The notes beneath the pieces are model-generated. The model worked only from the letters and a program-made list of their open reading frames with translations. It searched no databases and was not told the origin of the DNA. Source: Desulfotomaculum sp. (GTDB taxonomy: Bacteria > Bacillota > Desulfotomaculia > Desulfotomaculales > Nap2-2B). Taken from it: 7,678 nt of DNA. Positions 1 through 6,168 of this stretch are shown piece after piece; position 1 is the first letter of the stretch; each line of letters begins with the position of its first letter. The stretch covers positions 1 through 7,678 of the forward strand of contig DMIY01000156.1 of the NCBI GenBank assembly GCA_003457075.1, in the 5' to 3' direction. The position numbers and the translations under genes were made by a program.

Positions 1-1692
1 GTTAACTCCTGCTCCCGGACCTATGTCAATAATATGATCAGCAGTACGAATGGTTTCCTCATCGTGTTCCACCACGATTACCGTATTGCCCAAATCCCGC
101 AGGCGCAAGAGAGTATCTAAAAGGCGCCTGTTGTCCCGCTGATGCAGGCCAATACTGGGTTCATCCAAAATGTAAAGTACGCCGGTCAGGCCGCTTCCGA
201 TCTGAGTAGCCAGGCGGATACGCTGGGCTTCACCGCCGGAAAGAGTTCCCGCCGGCCGGTCAAGGGTGAGATAATCCAGACCGACGTTGACCAGAAACCC
301 CAACCGCTCCGTAATCTCCTTGAGAACCTGGCGGGCAATCAGGCTTTCTCTCTCGGTAAGCTTAAGGGCAGAGAAGAAGCTTAAACTTGCCGAAACTGCC
401 AGCCGGGTTACTTCCACAATAGAAAGACCGCCAACTTTCACTGCCAGGGCCTCCCTGCGCACTCTCGCGCCTCCACAGTCCGGGCAGGGACGAACGCTCA
501 TGTAGCGTTCTATTTCTTCCCTCGTGTATTCTGAACTTGTGTCCTTATAACGGCGCATAATGTTATTGACAACACCCTCAAAAGACACATTATAATCATG
601 CCGGCGGCCAAAAGTATCGCTGTACAAAAATCTTATCTGGTCCTGCCCGGTGCCATAGAAAATCTTATTTAACTGTTCCGGCGTCAACTTGTTTACGGGC
701 GTATGAAGACTGAATTCATATCTGGCAGCCACACCTTCTAAGTAGGAGTAAGCGGTAGCCCCCCTGTACCAGCCTTCAATAGCGCCTTGCGCAATCGACT
801 TGTTCTTGTCGGGAACGAGTAAACCGGGATCGATTTCTTTTTTCACACCCAGCCCCGTGCAGGCAGGACAGGCGCCAAAAGGGCTGTTGAAAGAAAACAA
901 CCTGGGTGCAATTTCCGGCAGCCCCGTACCACACTCCACACAGGCGAAGTTTTCGTTAAAAATAATTTCCGGACCATCCACCACGGCGGCTACTGCAATG
1001 CCATCCGCATTTTTTAAAGCAGTTTCTAAAGAATCTGCCAAACGCTGCGCCAGGCCTGGGCGGATGATTATTCTATCTACTATTATTTCTACAGTATGTT
1101 TTTTGTTTTTGTCCAGTTTAACATCCTCAGTTGCATCGTAAAGCTGGCCGTCAATCCTCAGGCGGGAAAATCCACTTTTGCGGATTCCCTCCAGCAGTTT
1201 TTGGTGTTCTCCCTTTTTGCCCCGCACCACCGGCGCCAAAATATGCAGGCGAGTGCCTTCAGGCAAATCCAGCAACTGATCGACCATTTGTTCCACCGCC
1301 TGCCTGGTGATCAGTTGACCGCATTGCGGGCAATGAGGCTGTCCTACCCGGGCAAAGAGCAACCTGAGATAATCGTAAATCTCCGTTACCGTACCCACTG
1401 TGGAACGGGGGTTATGACTGGTAGTTTTCTGGTCGATCGAAATAGCCGGAGAAAGCCCCTCGATATAGTCAAGATCGGGTTTGTCCATCTGACCTAAAAA
1501 CTGCCGGGCATAAGCCGACAAGGATTCCACATAGCGCCGTTGCCCCTCGGCATAAATGGTATCGAAGGCCAGGGAAGACTTTCCCGAACCGGACAGACCG
1601 GTAAAAACCACCATTTCCCCCCGCGGGATCTCCAAATTTATATTTTTTAGATTATGAACACGAGCGCCCTTGATGATAATTTTATCCTGCAT
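1..1692 (-). CDS. uvrA: UvrABC excinuclease subunit A, N-terminal 564 codons (3' end cut by window edge)
   Basis: UvrA is the damage-sensing ABC-type ATPase of nucleotide excision repair; as a dimer it loads UvrB at distorted DNA. The frame opens with ATG at 1692 ([20 protein letters not shown]) and stays open to base 1. Visible parts: Walker A GLSGSGKS at residues 32-39; the UvrA-specific [20 protein letters not shown] stretch just after it; a zinc finger with C251, C254, C275 and C278; [16 protein letters not shown]; the ABC signature LSGGEAQR from residue 484; Walker [16 protein letters not shown] from 506; and IDIGPGAGV at the edge. Family members are about 940 residues, so the second ATPase half and its zinc finger lie outside the window. 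The ribosome site is modest (GGTGA about 5 bases before ATG). The gene has its own promoter near 1922-1950. No uvrB precedes it here; the upstream genes are spore-coat genes. Identity is near certain. Confidence 0.98.
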   Translation of the reverse strand, partial: MQDKIIIKGARVHNLKNINLEIPRGEMVVFTGLSGSGKSSLAFDTIYAEGQRRYVESLSAYARQFLGQMDKPDLDYIEGLSPAISIDQKTTSHNPRSTVGTVTEIYDYLRLLFARVGQPHCPQCGQLITRQAVEQMVDQLLDLPEGTRLHILAPVVRGKKGEHQKLLEGIRKSGFSRLRIDGQLYDATEDVKLDKNKKHTVEIIVDRIIIRPGLAQRLADSLETALKNADGIAVAAVVDGPEIIFNENFACVECGTGLPEIAPRLFSFNSPFGACPACTGLGVKKEIDPGLLVPDKNKSIAQGAIEGWYRGATAYSYLEGVAARYEFSLHTPVNKLTPEQLNKIFYGTGQDQIRFLYSDTFGRRHDYNVSFEGVVNNIMRRYKDTSSEYTREEIERYMSVRPCPDCGGARVRREALAVKVGGLSIVEVTRLAVSASLSFFSALKLTERESLIARQVLKEITERLGFLVNVGLDYLTLDRPAGTLSGGEAQRIRLATQIGSGLTGVLYILDEPSIGLHQRDNRRLLDTLLRLRDLGNTVIVVEHDEETIRTADHIIDIGPGAGVN

Positions 1693-1721
1693 GGATCTCA
1701 CCCAAAACCTCAATACTTAAA

Positions 1722-1870
1722 TTTAACCACAGAGAACACAGAGCACATGAGTGTCAGCTTTCAGATGTCAGCTATTAAAGCCAGGATAAAAGGAAATACC
1801 TACCTCTCTACTATGCCAAAAAAATTTCCTCTGTGTCCTCTGTGTCCTCTGTGATCTCTGTGGTTTAAAA
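1722..1870. repeat. CACAGAG-type interspersed inverted repeat
   Basis: The left arm (1722-1747) reads TTTAACCACAGAGAACACAG and onward. The right arm (about 1829-1870), read on the minus strand, is TTTTAAACCACAGAGATCACAG followed by further GGACACAGAG units. The arms are therefore inverted copies built from short CACAGAG units, separated by about 80 bases. The spacer holds a short direct repeat TGTCAGCT at 1752-1759 and 1766-1773. Sequences of this look are common as dispersed intergenic repeats in bacterial genomes (recollection, not searched). The block lies in the presumed leader of uvrA. No transposase is present; it could be a MITE-like or REP-like element. Confidence 0.7.
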
Positions 1871-1921
1871 TATTCCCATATTTAGAAAACGAAGAAAGGA
1901 AGAATCCTATTGGATTTGATT

Positions 1922-1950
1922 ATTATACCACAAATCAGGAAACATCTCGA
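1922..1950 (-). promoter_or_regulatory. Putative sigma-A promoter for uvrA
   Basis: On the minus strand a perfect -10 TATAAT (1927-1922) lies 17 bases downstream of TCGAGA (1950-1945), which matches TTGACA at 4 of 6 positions. The predicted start near 1915 would give a leader of about 220 bases that contains the CACAGAG repeat before the uvrA ATG at 1692. I saw no clear LexA box (GAAC-N4-GTTC type) over it, so SOS control is not supported by eye. Confidence 0.55.
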
Positions 1951-2028
1951 TAGCTACAAAAAAAATATGACTATACCGTTAACTCAGCAAAGAAAAAACC
2001 TTTCCTGCCTTATGCTTTTATTCGTCTG

Positions 2029-2086
2029 CTGGTAATACAACAGGTCCACGTACCGGTTGACGTACGTGGACCTGTTGTATTACCAG
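2029..2086 (-). terminator. Perfect 25-bp inverted repeat after the Coat_F gene (terminator-like hairpin)
   Basis: Arms 2029-2053 and 2062-2086 are exact reverse complements over 25 bases with an 8-base loop (2054-2061). The hairpin begins 5 bases after the stop codon of the Coat_F gene, where a terminator or mRNA-stabilising structure would sit. In the sense direction (minus strand) it is followed by CAGACGAATAAAAGCATAAG, which has no U-run, so it is not a classical intrinsic terminator. On the plus strand it is followed by TTGTTTT, but no plus-strand gene reads into it. It may act as a processing or stability hairpin, or be a small repeat element. Confidence 0.5.
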
Positions 2087-2098
2087 TTGTTTTACCAG
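2075..2098. repeat. 12-bp tandem duplication across the Coat_F stop codon
   Basis: TTGTATTACCAG (2075-2086) and TTGTTTTACCAG (2087-2098) are adjacent 12-base copies with one mismatch. The second covers the TAA stop of the Coat_F gene, and the first is the outer end of the right hairpin arm. An inverted third copy is at 2029-2040, the outer end of the left arm. Confidence 0.7.
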
Positions 2099-2442
2099 CC
2101 GCGGGTTTCCGGGCCGGGACTTGCCGGTCCGCCCGGGGACGACCCCATAGCTCCTCCCGGAGTAGCGCCACGTACTCCCATCGGACCCGCTTCCGGACGA
2201 ATACCAGTAACCTCGGCTCCCATAGGAGCGCCTGTATACATAGGATCCAGTGGATACCAGCCACGCGAGTGCATGAGATCAAATATTTGTTTCTGGGTAG
2301 TCAACTCTTCGTTGTTAATCTGAATCAGCGTGTTGCGCACACGATCATTGGCCGCTTCCAGCACTGCCGTATGATAACCTGTGGAAATTGTTTTAGTGCC
2401 AATGAGCATATCAGTCAAGATGTCTCGATCGCTAAATTCCAT
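2092..2442 (-). CDS. Coat_F-domain spore coat protein with Gly/Pro-rich tail
   Basis: This 116-residue protein probably belongs to the spore coat (CotF family, ferritin-like helices). Residues about 5-63 carry the family pattern: DILTDMLIGTKTISTGYHTA, then an E-A-x-x-x-x-x-R-N-L helix, ending in FDLMHSRGWYPL. Residues 71-113 are unlike the domain: rich in Gly, Pro, Ala and Met, with near-collagen spacing such as GVRGATPGGAMG and SSPGGPASPGPE. It corresponds to the C-terminal half of Bacillus CotF. ATG at 2442 follows AAGGAGG with a spacing of 11 bases, long but acceptable; the only nearer ATG is followed at once by TGA. The gene starts 31 bases after the stop of a small helical protein, so the two are probably cotranscribed. 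The stop is 5 bases before a perfect hairpin. The sequence has no signal peptide and no transmembrane segment. Confidence 0.88.
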   Translation of the reverse strand: MEFSDRDILTDMLIGTKTISTGYHTAVLEAANDRVRNTLIQINNEELTTQKQIFDLMHSRGWYPLDPMYTGAPMGAEVTGIRPEAGPMGVRGATPGGAMGSSPGGPASPGPETRGW

Positions 2443-2473
2443 TACTCACATAACCTCCTTCTTGTTTTCAAAA

Positions 2474-2695
2474 CTAATGCCGCGCCGTACCGGAAAGGCC
2501 GGCTTCCTGAAGCAAGCTGCTCAAGGCATTAACGTGCCTTGAGCCCTTATCCACACACTGCTGGAGTAATCCTAAAATGGCTGGATCGCGGCTCTGGTTG
2601 AGGTAAAAACGAGCCTTTTTGGCACAAAGCTCCTCCGCCTTAAGCTGCTCTGAAACATGGAGTTTCTCCATTTCTGTCATTTGCCAGTGATGCAT
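2474..2695 (-). CDS. Small helical protein paired with Coat_F (CotF N-terminal-half-like)
   Basis: This 73-residue protein starts MHHWQMTEMEKLHVSEQLKA and continues with two predicted amphipathic helices containing the SRDPAILGLLQQCVDKGSRH stretch. The pattern (E-Q-L, K-A-x-F-Y, DP-x-L-x-x-L, H-x-x-x-L-x-x-LL) resembles the first helix pair of ferritin-like and CotF proteins. Bacillus CotF has a similar HELVAFQ...DPQLRQLY...ELLPFF region in its N-terminal half (alignment by eye from memory). Two cysteines are present. ATG at 2695 is well supported by GGAGGAGGTG 5 bases upstream. It sits directly before the Coat_F gene, so a coat role is inferred from position and similarity. A 9-bp inverted repeat lies inside the coding region at 2520-2543. 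It is a real gene; its function is uncertain. Confidence 0.82.
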   Translation of the reverse strand: MHHWQMTEMEKLHVSEQLKAEELCAKKARFYLNQSRDPAILGLLQQCVDKGSRHVNALSSLLQEAGLSGTARH

Positions 2696-2706
2696 ATATT
2701 CACCTC

Positions 2707-2724
2707 CTCCGACATAGATCGGAG
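2707..2724 (-). promoter_or_regulatory. Small hairpin overlapping the ribosome site of the 73-residue gene
   Basis: CTCCGA and TCGGAG (6-base stem, 6-base loop) sit just upstream of the start codon. In the minus-strand mRNA the 3' arm TCGGAG runs into the GGAGGAGGTG ribosome site, so it shares the first GGAG but leaves the second AGG free. It could tune translation, or be chance. Confidence 0.3.
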
Positions 2725-2725
2725 T

Positions 2726-2757
2726 TAGTATTTTTCAAAAGAGCGTGTTTTTATGCC
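2726..2757 (-). promoter_or_regulatory. Weak forespore sigma-G-like promoter candidate for the coat genes
   Basis: Minus-strand GGCATA (2757-2752) resembles the sigma-G -35 TG[A/C]ATA at 5 of 6 positions. AATACTA (2732-2726) resembles the -10 CATACTA at 6 of 7. The spacing is 19 bases against the usual 17-18. The position fits a sporulation promoter for the coat pair, but the region is AT-rich and a chance match is likely. Confidence 0.2.
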
Positions 2758-2770
2758 TGATCCTTGAAAA

Positions 2771-3208
2771 CTATTTAACAACTGTCACAGGGCACTGGCA
2801 TAAATGCAGCACTTTGTGACTTACGCTCCCCAGTAGGGAACTGCTTTCATCTCCATACCCCCTGCTGCCTATGATCACCAGGTCATAACCACCTTCCTGG
2901 GCAAATTTGCAGATGGCTGAAGCGGCGCTTCCCCTGGCAATGGCTTTTTGTATATTTGAACTCTTCTGCCCAAGGATTTTGTCAATTTTCTCAAAAACAT
3001 TATTTGCTCTGGTTTCAATTTCCTTGTCCAACTCTTTTTGCTGTATCCAGGCACAAACGTCAGGCTCGGGGAACAAATCATAACATGACGGACCCACATA
3101 CAATGCTGTAATCTGGATTTGCGAACTGAGTTTTCTTAAACTCAACGCGTAACTGACCGCCCGCAGGGAACTTTCGGAACCGTCTACCGCCACTACAATA
3201 CGTCTCAT
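2771..3208 (-). CDS. Universal stress protein (UspA family, ATP-binding type)
   Basis: A 145-residue single-domain cytoplasmic protein of the UspA fold, a usually dimeric nucleotide-binding protein linked to stress and energy limitation. It opens with MRRIVVAVDGSESSLRAV, where the Asp contacts adenine in ATP-binding members. It ends with VIIGSRGYGD...LLGSVSHKVL...CPVTVVK. Residues 114-128 fit the G-x2-G-x9-G-S ATP-binding signature exactly. I chose ATG at 3208 because it gives the family's usual N-terminus and has AAGGGGG and AGAAGG upstream. An in-frame ATG at 3238 would add ten residues (MKDLRGFKEG) but lacks a ribosome site. The gene lies between the exporter operon and the coat genes, with no sign of coupling to either. 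No clear terminator follows the stop. Confidence 0.93.
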   Translation of the reverse strand: MRRIVVAVDGSESSLRAVSYALSLRKLSSQIQITALYVGPSCYDLFPEPDVCAWIQQKELDKEIETRANNVFEKIDKILGQKSSNIQKAIARGSAASAICKFAQEGGYDLVIIGSRGYGDESSSLLGSVSHKVLHLCQCPVTVVK

Positions 3209-3240
3209 ACCTTCTTTAAACCCCCTTAAGTCTTTCATAA

Positions 3241-3266
3241 AGCCGGCCAGTTAATATATCCTGGCT
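3241..3266 (-). promoter_or_regulatory. Imperfect inverted repeat in the universal stress protein upstream region
   Basis: On the minus strand GCCAG-(10)-CTGGC forms a 5-bp dyad centred on an AT-rich core (GATATATTAA), flanked by AAAGCC and GGCTTT, which can also pair. It lies 30-60 bases before the chosen start of the stress protein. The core holds TATATT, a possible -10, with only a weak -35 16 bases upstream. It could be an operator. Read on the plus strand it is followed by a T-run, but no plus-strand gene precedes it. Confidence 0.3.
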
Positions 3267-3289
3267 TTTTTTATTAAGAATCTTCCACA

Positions 3290-3318
3290 AAAAAATAAGA
3301 AAATCCTGCTTTAAGCAG
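3290..3318 (-). terminator. Short hairpin plus T-rich tail ending the MoxR-VWA-ABC operon
   Basis: Immediately after the permease TAA (3321-3319) the minus strand reads CTGCTTAAAGCAG (3318-3306), a 5-bp stem with a 3-base loop, followed by GATTTTCTTATTTTTTTG. The T-rich tail is convincing; the stem is short for an efficient intrinsic terminator, so read-through into the stress-protein gene is possible. Confidence 0.5.
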
Positions 3319-4086
3319 TTATTTGATCATCAATCTGCGCATTAAATAAAACGGAAGGGGGAATAAAACAATTACCGCCGCCGCCACCCAGACCAGATCC
3401 CAGACCAGGTGTATACCTACCTGACCCAAAATTATGCCGCGAACAAGATTAACAAGGTGATAAAGTGGACTAAGCCAGGCGGCTTTCTGGACTATTGCGT
3501 GCAATCCTGTCAAAGGGAAGAAAACACCCGAAAACAGAAACAAAGGAGTCATGAACAGGGAAAAAAAGTAATTAAAACTCTCAATATAAGGAACAAGACC
3601 CGTCCAGATAATGGACAGGATAGCAAACAACAACCCGCCCAAAGCCATGACCACAGGTACCAACAAGGCCCATGACGATTCCACCAGCCCCAGGATAAAT
3701 ATAACCAGCAGGATTACAACACTATACAATACACTCTTAAAAGTCCCGTAGAGAAGTTCGCCGGCTATTACATCATCAATACTTACCGGGGTGGCCACCA
3801 TGGCCTGAAAAGTTTTTTGAAACTCCATCCGGATGAAAGTACCGTAGGTGCATTCATACGCAGTGGCAAATACGGCAGATGAAGCAACCAAACCTGGCGC
3901 TAAGTATTTCAAATAAGGAATTCCTTCTATTGGTTGAACATAAGCTCCCAGACCAACCCCTAAAGCGGTCAGGTAAAGCAATGGTTCAACAAAGTTAAAA
4001 GCTACATTCACCTTCCAGTTGCGGCTGAAGACAATTAAATGCCGGCGGAAAACCGGCCACAACAGTGGCGAAATATTTATTTTCAT
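3319..4086 (-). CDS. ABC-2 type transporter permease (NodJ/DrrB-like)
   Basis: A 255-residue integral membrane protein, the channel half of an ABC exporter whose ATPase is encoded just upstream. Six hydrophobic segments are visible at roughly residues 28-49, 60-77, 114-135, 139-165, 172-192 and 224-245. NodJ-type motifs include FVEPLLYLTALGVGLGAYV, YLAPGLVASSAVFATAYECT, KTFQAMVATPVSIDDVIAGE, and PLFLFSGVFFPL before the last segment. ATG at 4086 gives a normal N-terminus (MKINISPLLWPVFRRH) with a weak GAGAG site. An in-frame TTG at 4110 would add eight charged residues without a ribosome site. It is 56 bases after the ATPase stop. Substrates of this family include lipids, oligosaccharides and drugs; the cargo here cannot be told. 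Confidence 0.93.
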   Translation of the reverse strand: MKINISPLLWPVFRRHLIVFSRNWKVNVAFNFVEPLLYLTALGVGLGAYVQPIEGIPYLKYLAPGLVASSAVFATAYECTYGTFIRMEFQKTFQAMVATPVSIDDVIAGELLYGTFKSVLYSVVILLVIFILGLVESSWALLVPVVMALGGLLFAILSIIWTGLVPYIESFNYFFSLFMTPLFLFSGVFFPLTGLHAIVQKAAWLSPLYHLVNLVRGIILGQVGIHLVWDLVWVAAAVIVLFPLPFYLMRRLMIK

Positions 4087-4142
4087 TTTAGTCTCTCGCT
4101 TCAAGGACAATTGACAGCGGTTTTGCTATCTCTTTTTATGCC

Positions 4143-4955
4143 TTAGTCCTGCAATTTTCTACCGGTCAGCTTGAGAAACACATCTTCCAGAGTGGCCGGA
4201 TGTACTATCATTTCCTCACTGGAGCTTGTTTCCACTATCTCTTCACCCGCCTGTTCAGATACCAGTTGGTGAGGATTACCTTCCACCAGAATTTCTCCCC
4301 GATCCATGATCACCAGGCGATCACAAAGCTGGCTGGCTTCCTCCATGTAATGAGTCGTCAGAATCAATGTTACACCTTGTTCCTTGAGCTGACGCAACCG
4401 CTGCCATACCATATGCCGGGCCTGGGGATCCAAACCGGTGGTAGGCTCGTCCAGGATCAGCAGGTCAGGTTTATTAATTAACGCCCGTGCAATAGTCAAC
4501 CGCCGTTTCATTCCGCCGGAAAGAGACTCCACTCTTTCCTTCGCTTTGTCGGCAAGCCCAAAGAACTCCAACAATTCTTGCGCCCTATTCCTGGCCTCAC
4601 TACCGGAAATATTAAAAAAACTGGCGTACACCAGCAAATTTTGCAGCACCTTCAAATCCGGGTCCAGGTTGTTTTCCTGCGGCACTACTCCTAAGCGTCG
4701 CTTGATGTCTCTTATTTTAGTCCGCACATCCATGCCGAGAACAGTTAATTTCCCGGCGCTGACAGGCGAAAGACCATAAATCATTTTCACCGTAGATGTC
4801 TTACCGGCTCCGTTAGGCCCTAGAAAACCAAAACATTCCCTGGCTTTGATCCGGAAATTTATCCCCCGCACTGCCTGCAGTCCGTCGTATTCCTTCACCA
4901 GGTCTTCAGCTGCGACAACATCCAAGGTACCACCCACCCCCATTTGCCGGGTCAC
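4143..4955 (-). CDS. ABC transporter ATP-binding protein (NodI/DrrA-like)
   Basis: A 270-residue ATPase that powers the adjacent ABC-2 permease at the inner face of the membrane. Walker A GPNGAGKT is at 46-53, Q-loop Q93 in VVPQENNLD, signature LSGGMKRRL from 145, Walker B LLILDEPTTGLDP from 165, and switch His202 in TTHYMEEA. It ends with HPATLEDVFLKLTGRKL, the usual tail of NodI/DrrA exporter ATPases. The segment between the H-loop region and that tail is short and Ser/Glu-rich (ETSSSEEM), where relatives usually have about 60 more residues (from memory). The start is uncertain. GTG at 4955 lies 4 bases after the VWA stop. ATG at 4943 lacks a ribosome site, and TTG at 4925 follows a GGGGGTGG stretch and would begin at DVVAAEDLV. 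Confidence 0.95.
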   Translation of the reverse strand: MTRQMGVGGTLDVVAAEDLVKEYDGLQAVRGINFRIKARECFGFLGPNGAGKTSTVKMIYGLSPVSAGKLTVLGMDVRTKIRDIKRRLGVVPQENNLDPDLKVLQNLLVYASFFNISGSEARNRAQELLEFFGLADKAKERVESLSGGMKRRLTIARALINKPDLLILDEPTTGLDPQARHMVWQRLRQLKEQGVTLILTTHYMEEASQLCDRLVIMDRGEILVEGNPHQLVSEQAGEEIVETSSSEEMIVHPATLEDVFLKLTGRKLQD

Positions 4956-4959
4956 AGGA

Positions 4960-6156
4960 TCAGCGCCTTGCCTTCAACACTTTCATTGACTGCTCCAGTC
5001 CGTCAATTGTTAACTCGAACATGGGAAATACACGGCTGATAATCTTTATTGTCTCGTACCCCAGGGTAGCAGGCCAGTAACTGTTGGGGATGGGGTTCAA
5101 CCAGGCCGCATGCTTAAAGTGGGCAGCCAGCCTTTGCAGCCACACCAGGCCGGGTTCCTCATTGTAATCTTTCCAACTTATGGTGCCGCCGGTCATCATC
5201 AACTCACCCGTAGACATGCTGGCATCTCCCACCAGAATCAACCGGTAATCCTGACTTAAGTTGTTTAATACCTCCGCCGTGGGCACGGAAGCGTCTTCTC
5301 TACAGGAAGGATCAAGGTAAAGCCGCTGATAGATGCAATTGTGGAAGTAATAAAACCGGGTATCCTTAAAATGGCTTACCTTGCCGGCAGCATTGAAAAG
5401 CCGGCTGCACAAACTGGAGTAAGGATTCATGGAGCCACCGGAGTCCATCATCAGAACAAGCTTAATTATATTTTTTTTCGGCCGCTCCCAAACCAACTCC
5501 AACTGCCCCGCCTTCTGGCAGGTAGCGTCAATAGTGCCCTCCAGATCCAGTTCATCCCTTGGCCCTTCCATATTATGGCTCAGTTCACGCAGTTTGCGCA
5601 AAGCTACCTCAAACTGCCGTGTACTGAGGGTTTCATCAGTACGAAAATCACGGTAACGGCGTTGGGCGGCAACCTTAACTGCAGAGCGGTTAACCGATTC
5701 CCCACCGATTCGCAAACCCGCCGGGTGATACCCGGAATGGCCGAAAGGAGAGGTTCCTCCCGTACCAATCCAGTGTCCTCCCCCATGATGTTCTTCTTTT
5801 TGTTGGGCCAGCCGTTCTTCCAGCGCCTTGCGCATTTCTTCCAGATCCCAGGGGGCAAACGGCTGGCGCTGCCGGGCATCTACCTGCAAGGGAGGTAATG
5901 ACTTCTCCAGCCACTTCAACACTCTTTCCGCAAGCTCAGGAGAAGTTTCCACATTTTGAAAATACCGGAAAAAGGCCATGTCAAAGCGGTCGTAATAGGT
6001 TTCGCTTTTAACCAGCACCGCGCGCGCCAGGTAATAGAAACCATTAAGACTGGCCCCGGCCAGCCCTTTGTTAAGAGCCTCCATCATCGTCATCCATTCT
6101 GTCAGGGAAACAGGAACACCTTCATTACGCAAGGTATTAAAAAAGCCTGTAAACAT
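4960..6156 (-). CDS. VWA domain-containing protein, CoxE-like (MoxR partner)
   Basis: A cytoplasmic protein of about 398 residues with a C-terminal von Willebrand A domain, of the type found next to MoxR ATPases. The N-terminal helical part has GVPVSLTEWMTMMEAL. It is followed by a His/Gly-rich linker near 125-152 (HHGGGHWIGTGGTSPFGHSG, then YHPAGLRIGGES). The metal-site motif is LVLMMDSGGSM at about 234-243, with D238, S239 and S242, and a second acidic loop VGDASMSTGEL contains D311. The middle serine of the classical DxSxS is replaced by Gly. There is no signal peptide or membrane segment. ATG at 6156 has AAGGTGA at good spacing; GTG at 6162 is too close to that site. The gap to the MoxR stop is 12 bases and to the ABC ATPase start 4 bases, so translational coupling is likely. 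It probably binds a partner protein through the metal site; the partner is unknown. Confidence 0.9.
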   Translation of the reverse strand: MFTGFFNTLRNEGVPVSLTEWMTMMEALNKGLAGASLNGFYYLARAVLVKSETYYDRFDMAFFRYFQNVETSPELAERVLKWLEKSLPPLQVDARQRQPFAPWDLEEMRKALEERLAQQKEEHHGGGHWIGTGGTSPFGHSGYHPAGLRIGGESVNRSAVKVAAQRRYRDFRTDETLSTRQFEVALRKLRELSHNMEGPRDELDLEGTIDATCQKAGQLELVWERPKKNIIKLVLMMDSGGSMNPYSSLCSRLFNAAGKVSHFKDTRFYYFHNCIYQRLYLDPSCREDASVPTAEVLNNLSQDYRLILVGDASMSTGELMMTGGTISWKDYNEEPGLVWLQRLAAHFKHAAWLNPIPNSYWPATLGYETIKIISRVFPMFELTIDGLEQSMKVLKARR

Positions 6157-6168
6157 ACCCACTCACCT

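Larger units (their letters stand above)
1693..2028. other. Gene-free stretch between uvrA and the coat-gene hairpin
   Basis: About 335 bases without a credible gene. It holds the CACAGAG inverted repeat next to uvrA and the uvrA promoter at 1922-1950. The remainder (about 1871-1921 and 1951-2028) is AT-rich sequence in which I see no coding signal, RNA gene or further repeat. The only open frame, at 1654-1854 on the plus strand, is made from antisense uvrA plus the repeat. Confidence 0.6.

Noticed and set aside
142..1497. Several plus-strand frames opposite uvrA
   Set aside because: uvrA is continuous on the minus strand with all its motifs; the plus-strand frames are shadows with unnatural composition.
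1654..1854. Plus-strand open frame of 66 codons between uvrA and the promoter
   Set aside because: It starts inside antisense uvrA, is made largely of the CACAGAG repeat and spacer, and has no ribosome site.
1935..1960. Possible LexA/SOS box near the uvrA promoter
   Set aside because: The CGAGATGTTTC stretch has the wrong spacing and half-sites for the Gram-positive GAAC-N4-GTTC motif.
2057..2323. Plus-strand Gly/Pro-rich open frame
   Set aside because: It is the antisense image of the Gly/Pro-rich coat tail; such GC-rich codons read as Gly/Pro on both strands, and it begins in the hairpin loop.
2731..2770. TTTTCAA ... TTGAAAA dyad after the universal stress protein gene
   Set aside because: Seven A/T-rich pairs across a loop of more than 20 bases make a weak structure; not supported as a terminator or operator.
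5341..5898. Plus-strand frame of 185 codons opposite the VWA gene
   Set aside because: It is fully antisense to a convincing VWA protein with family motifs, has no domain pattern of its own and no ribosome site.
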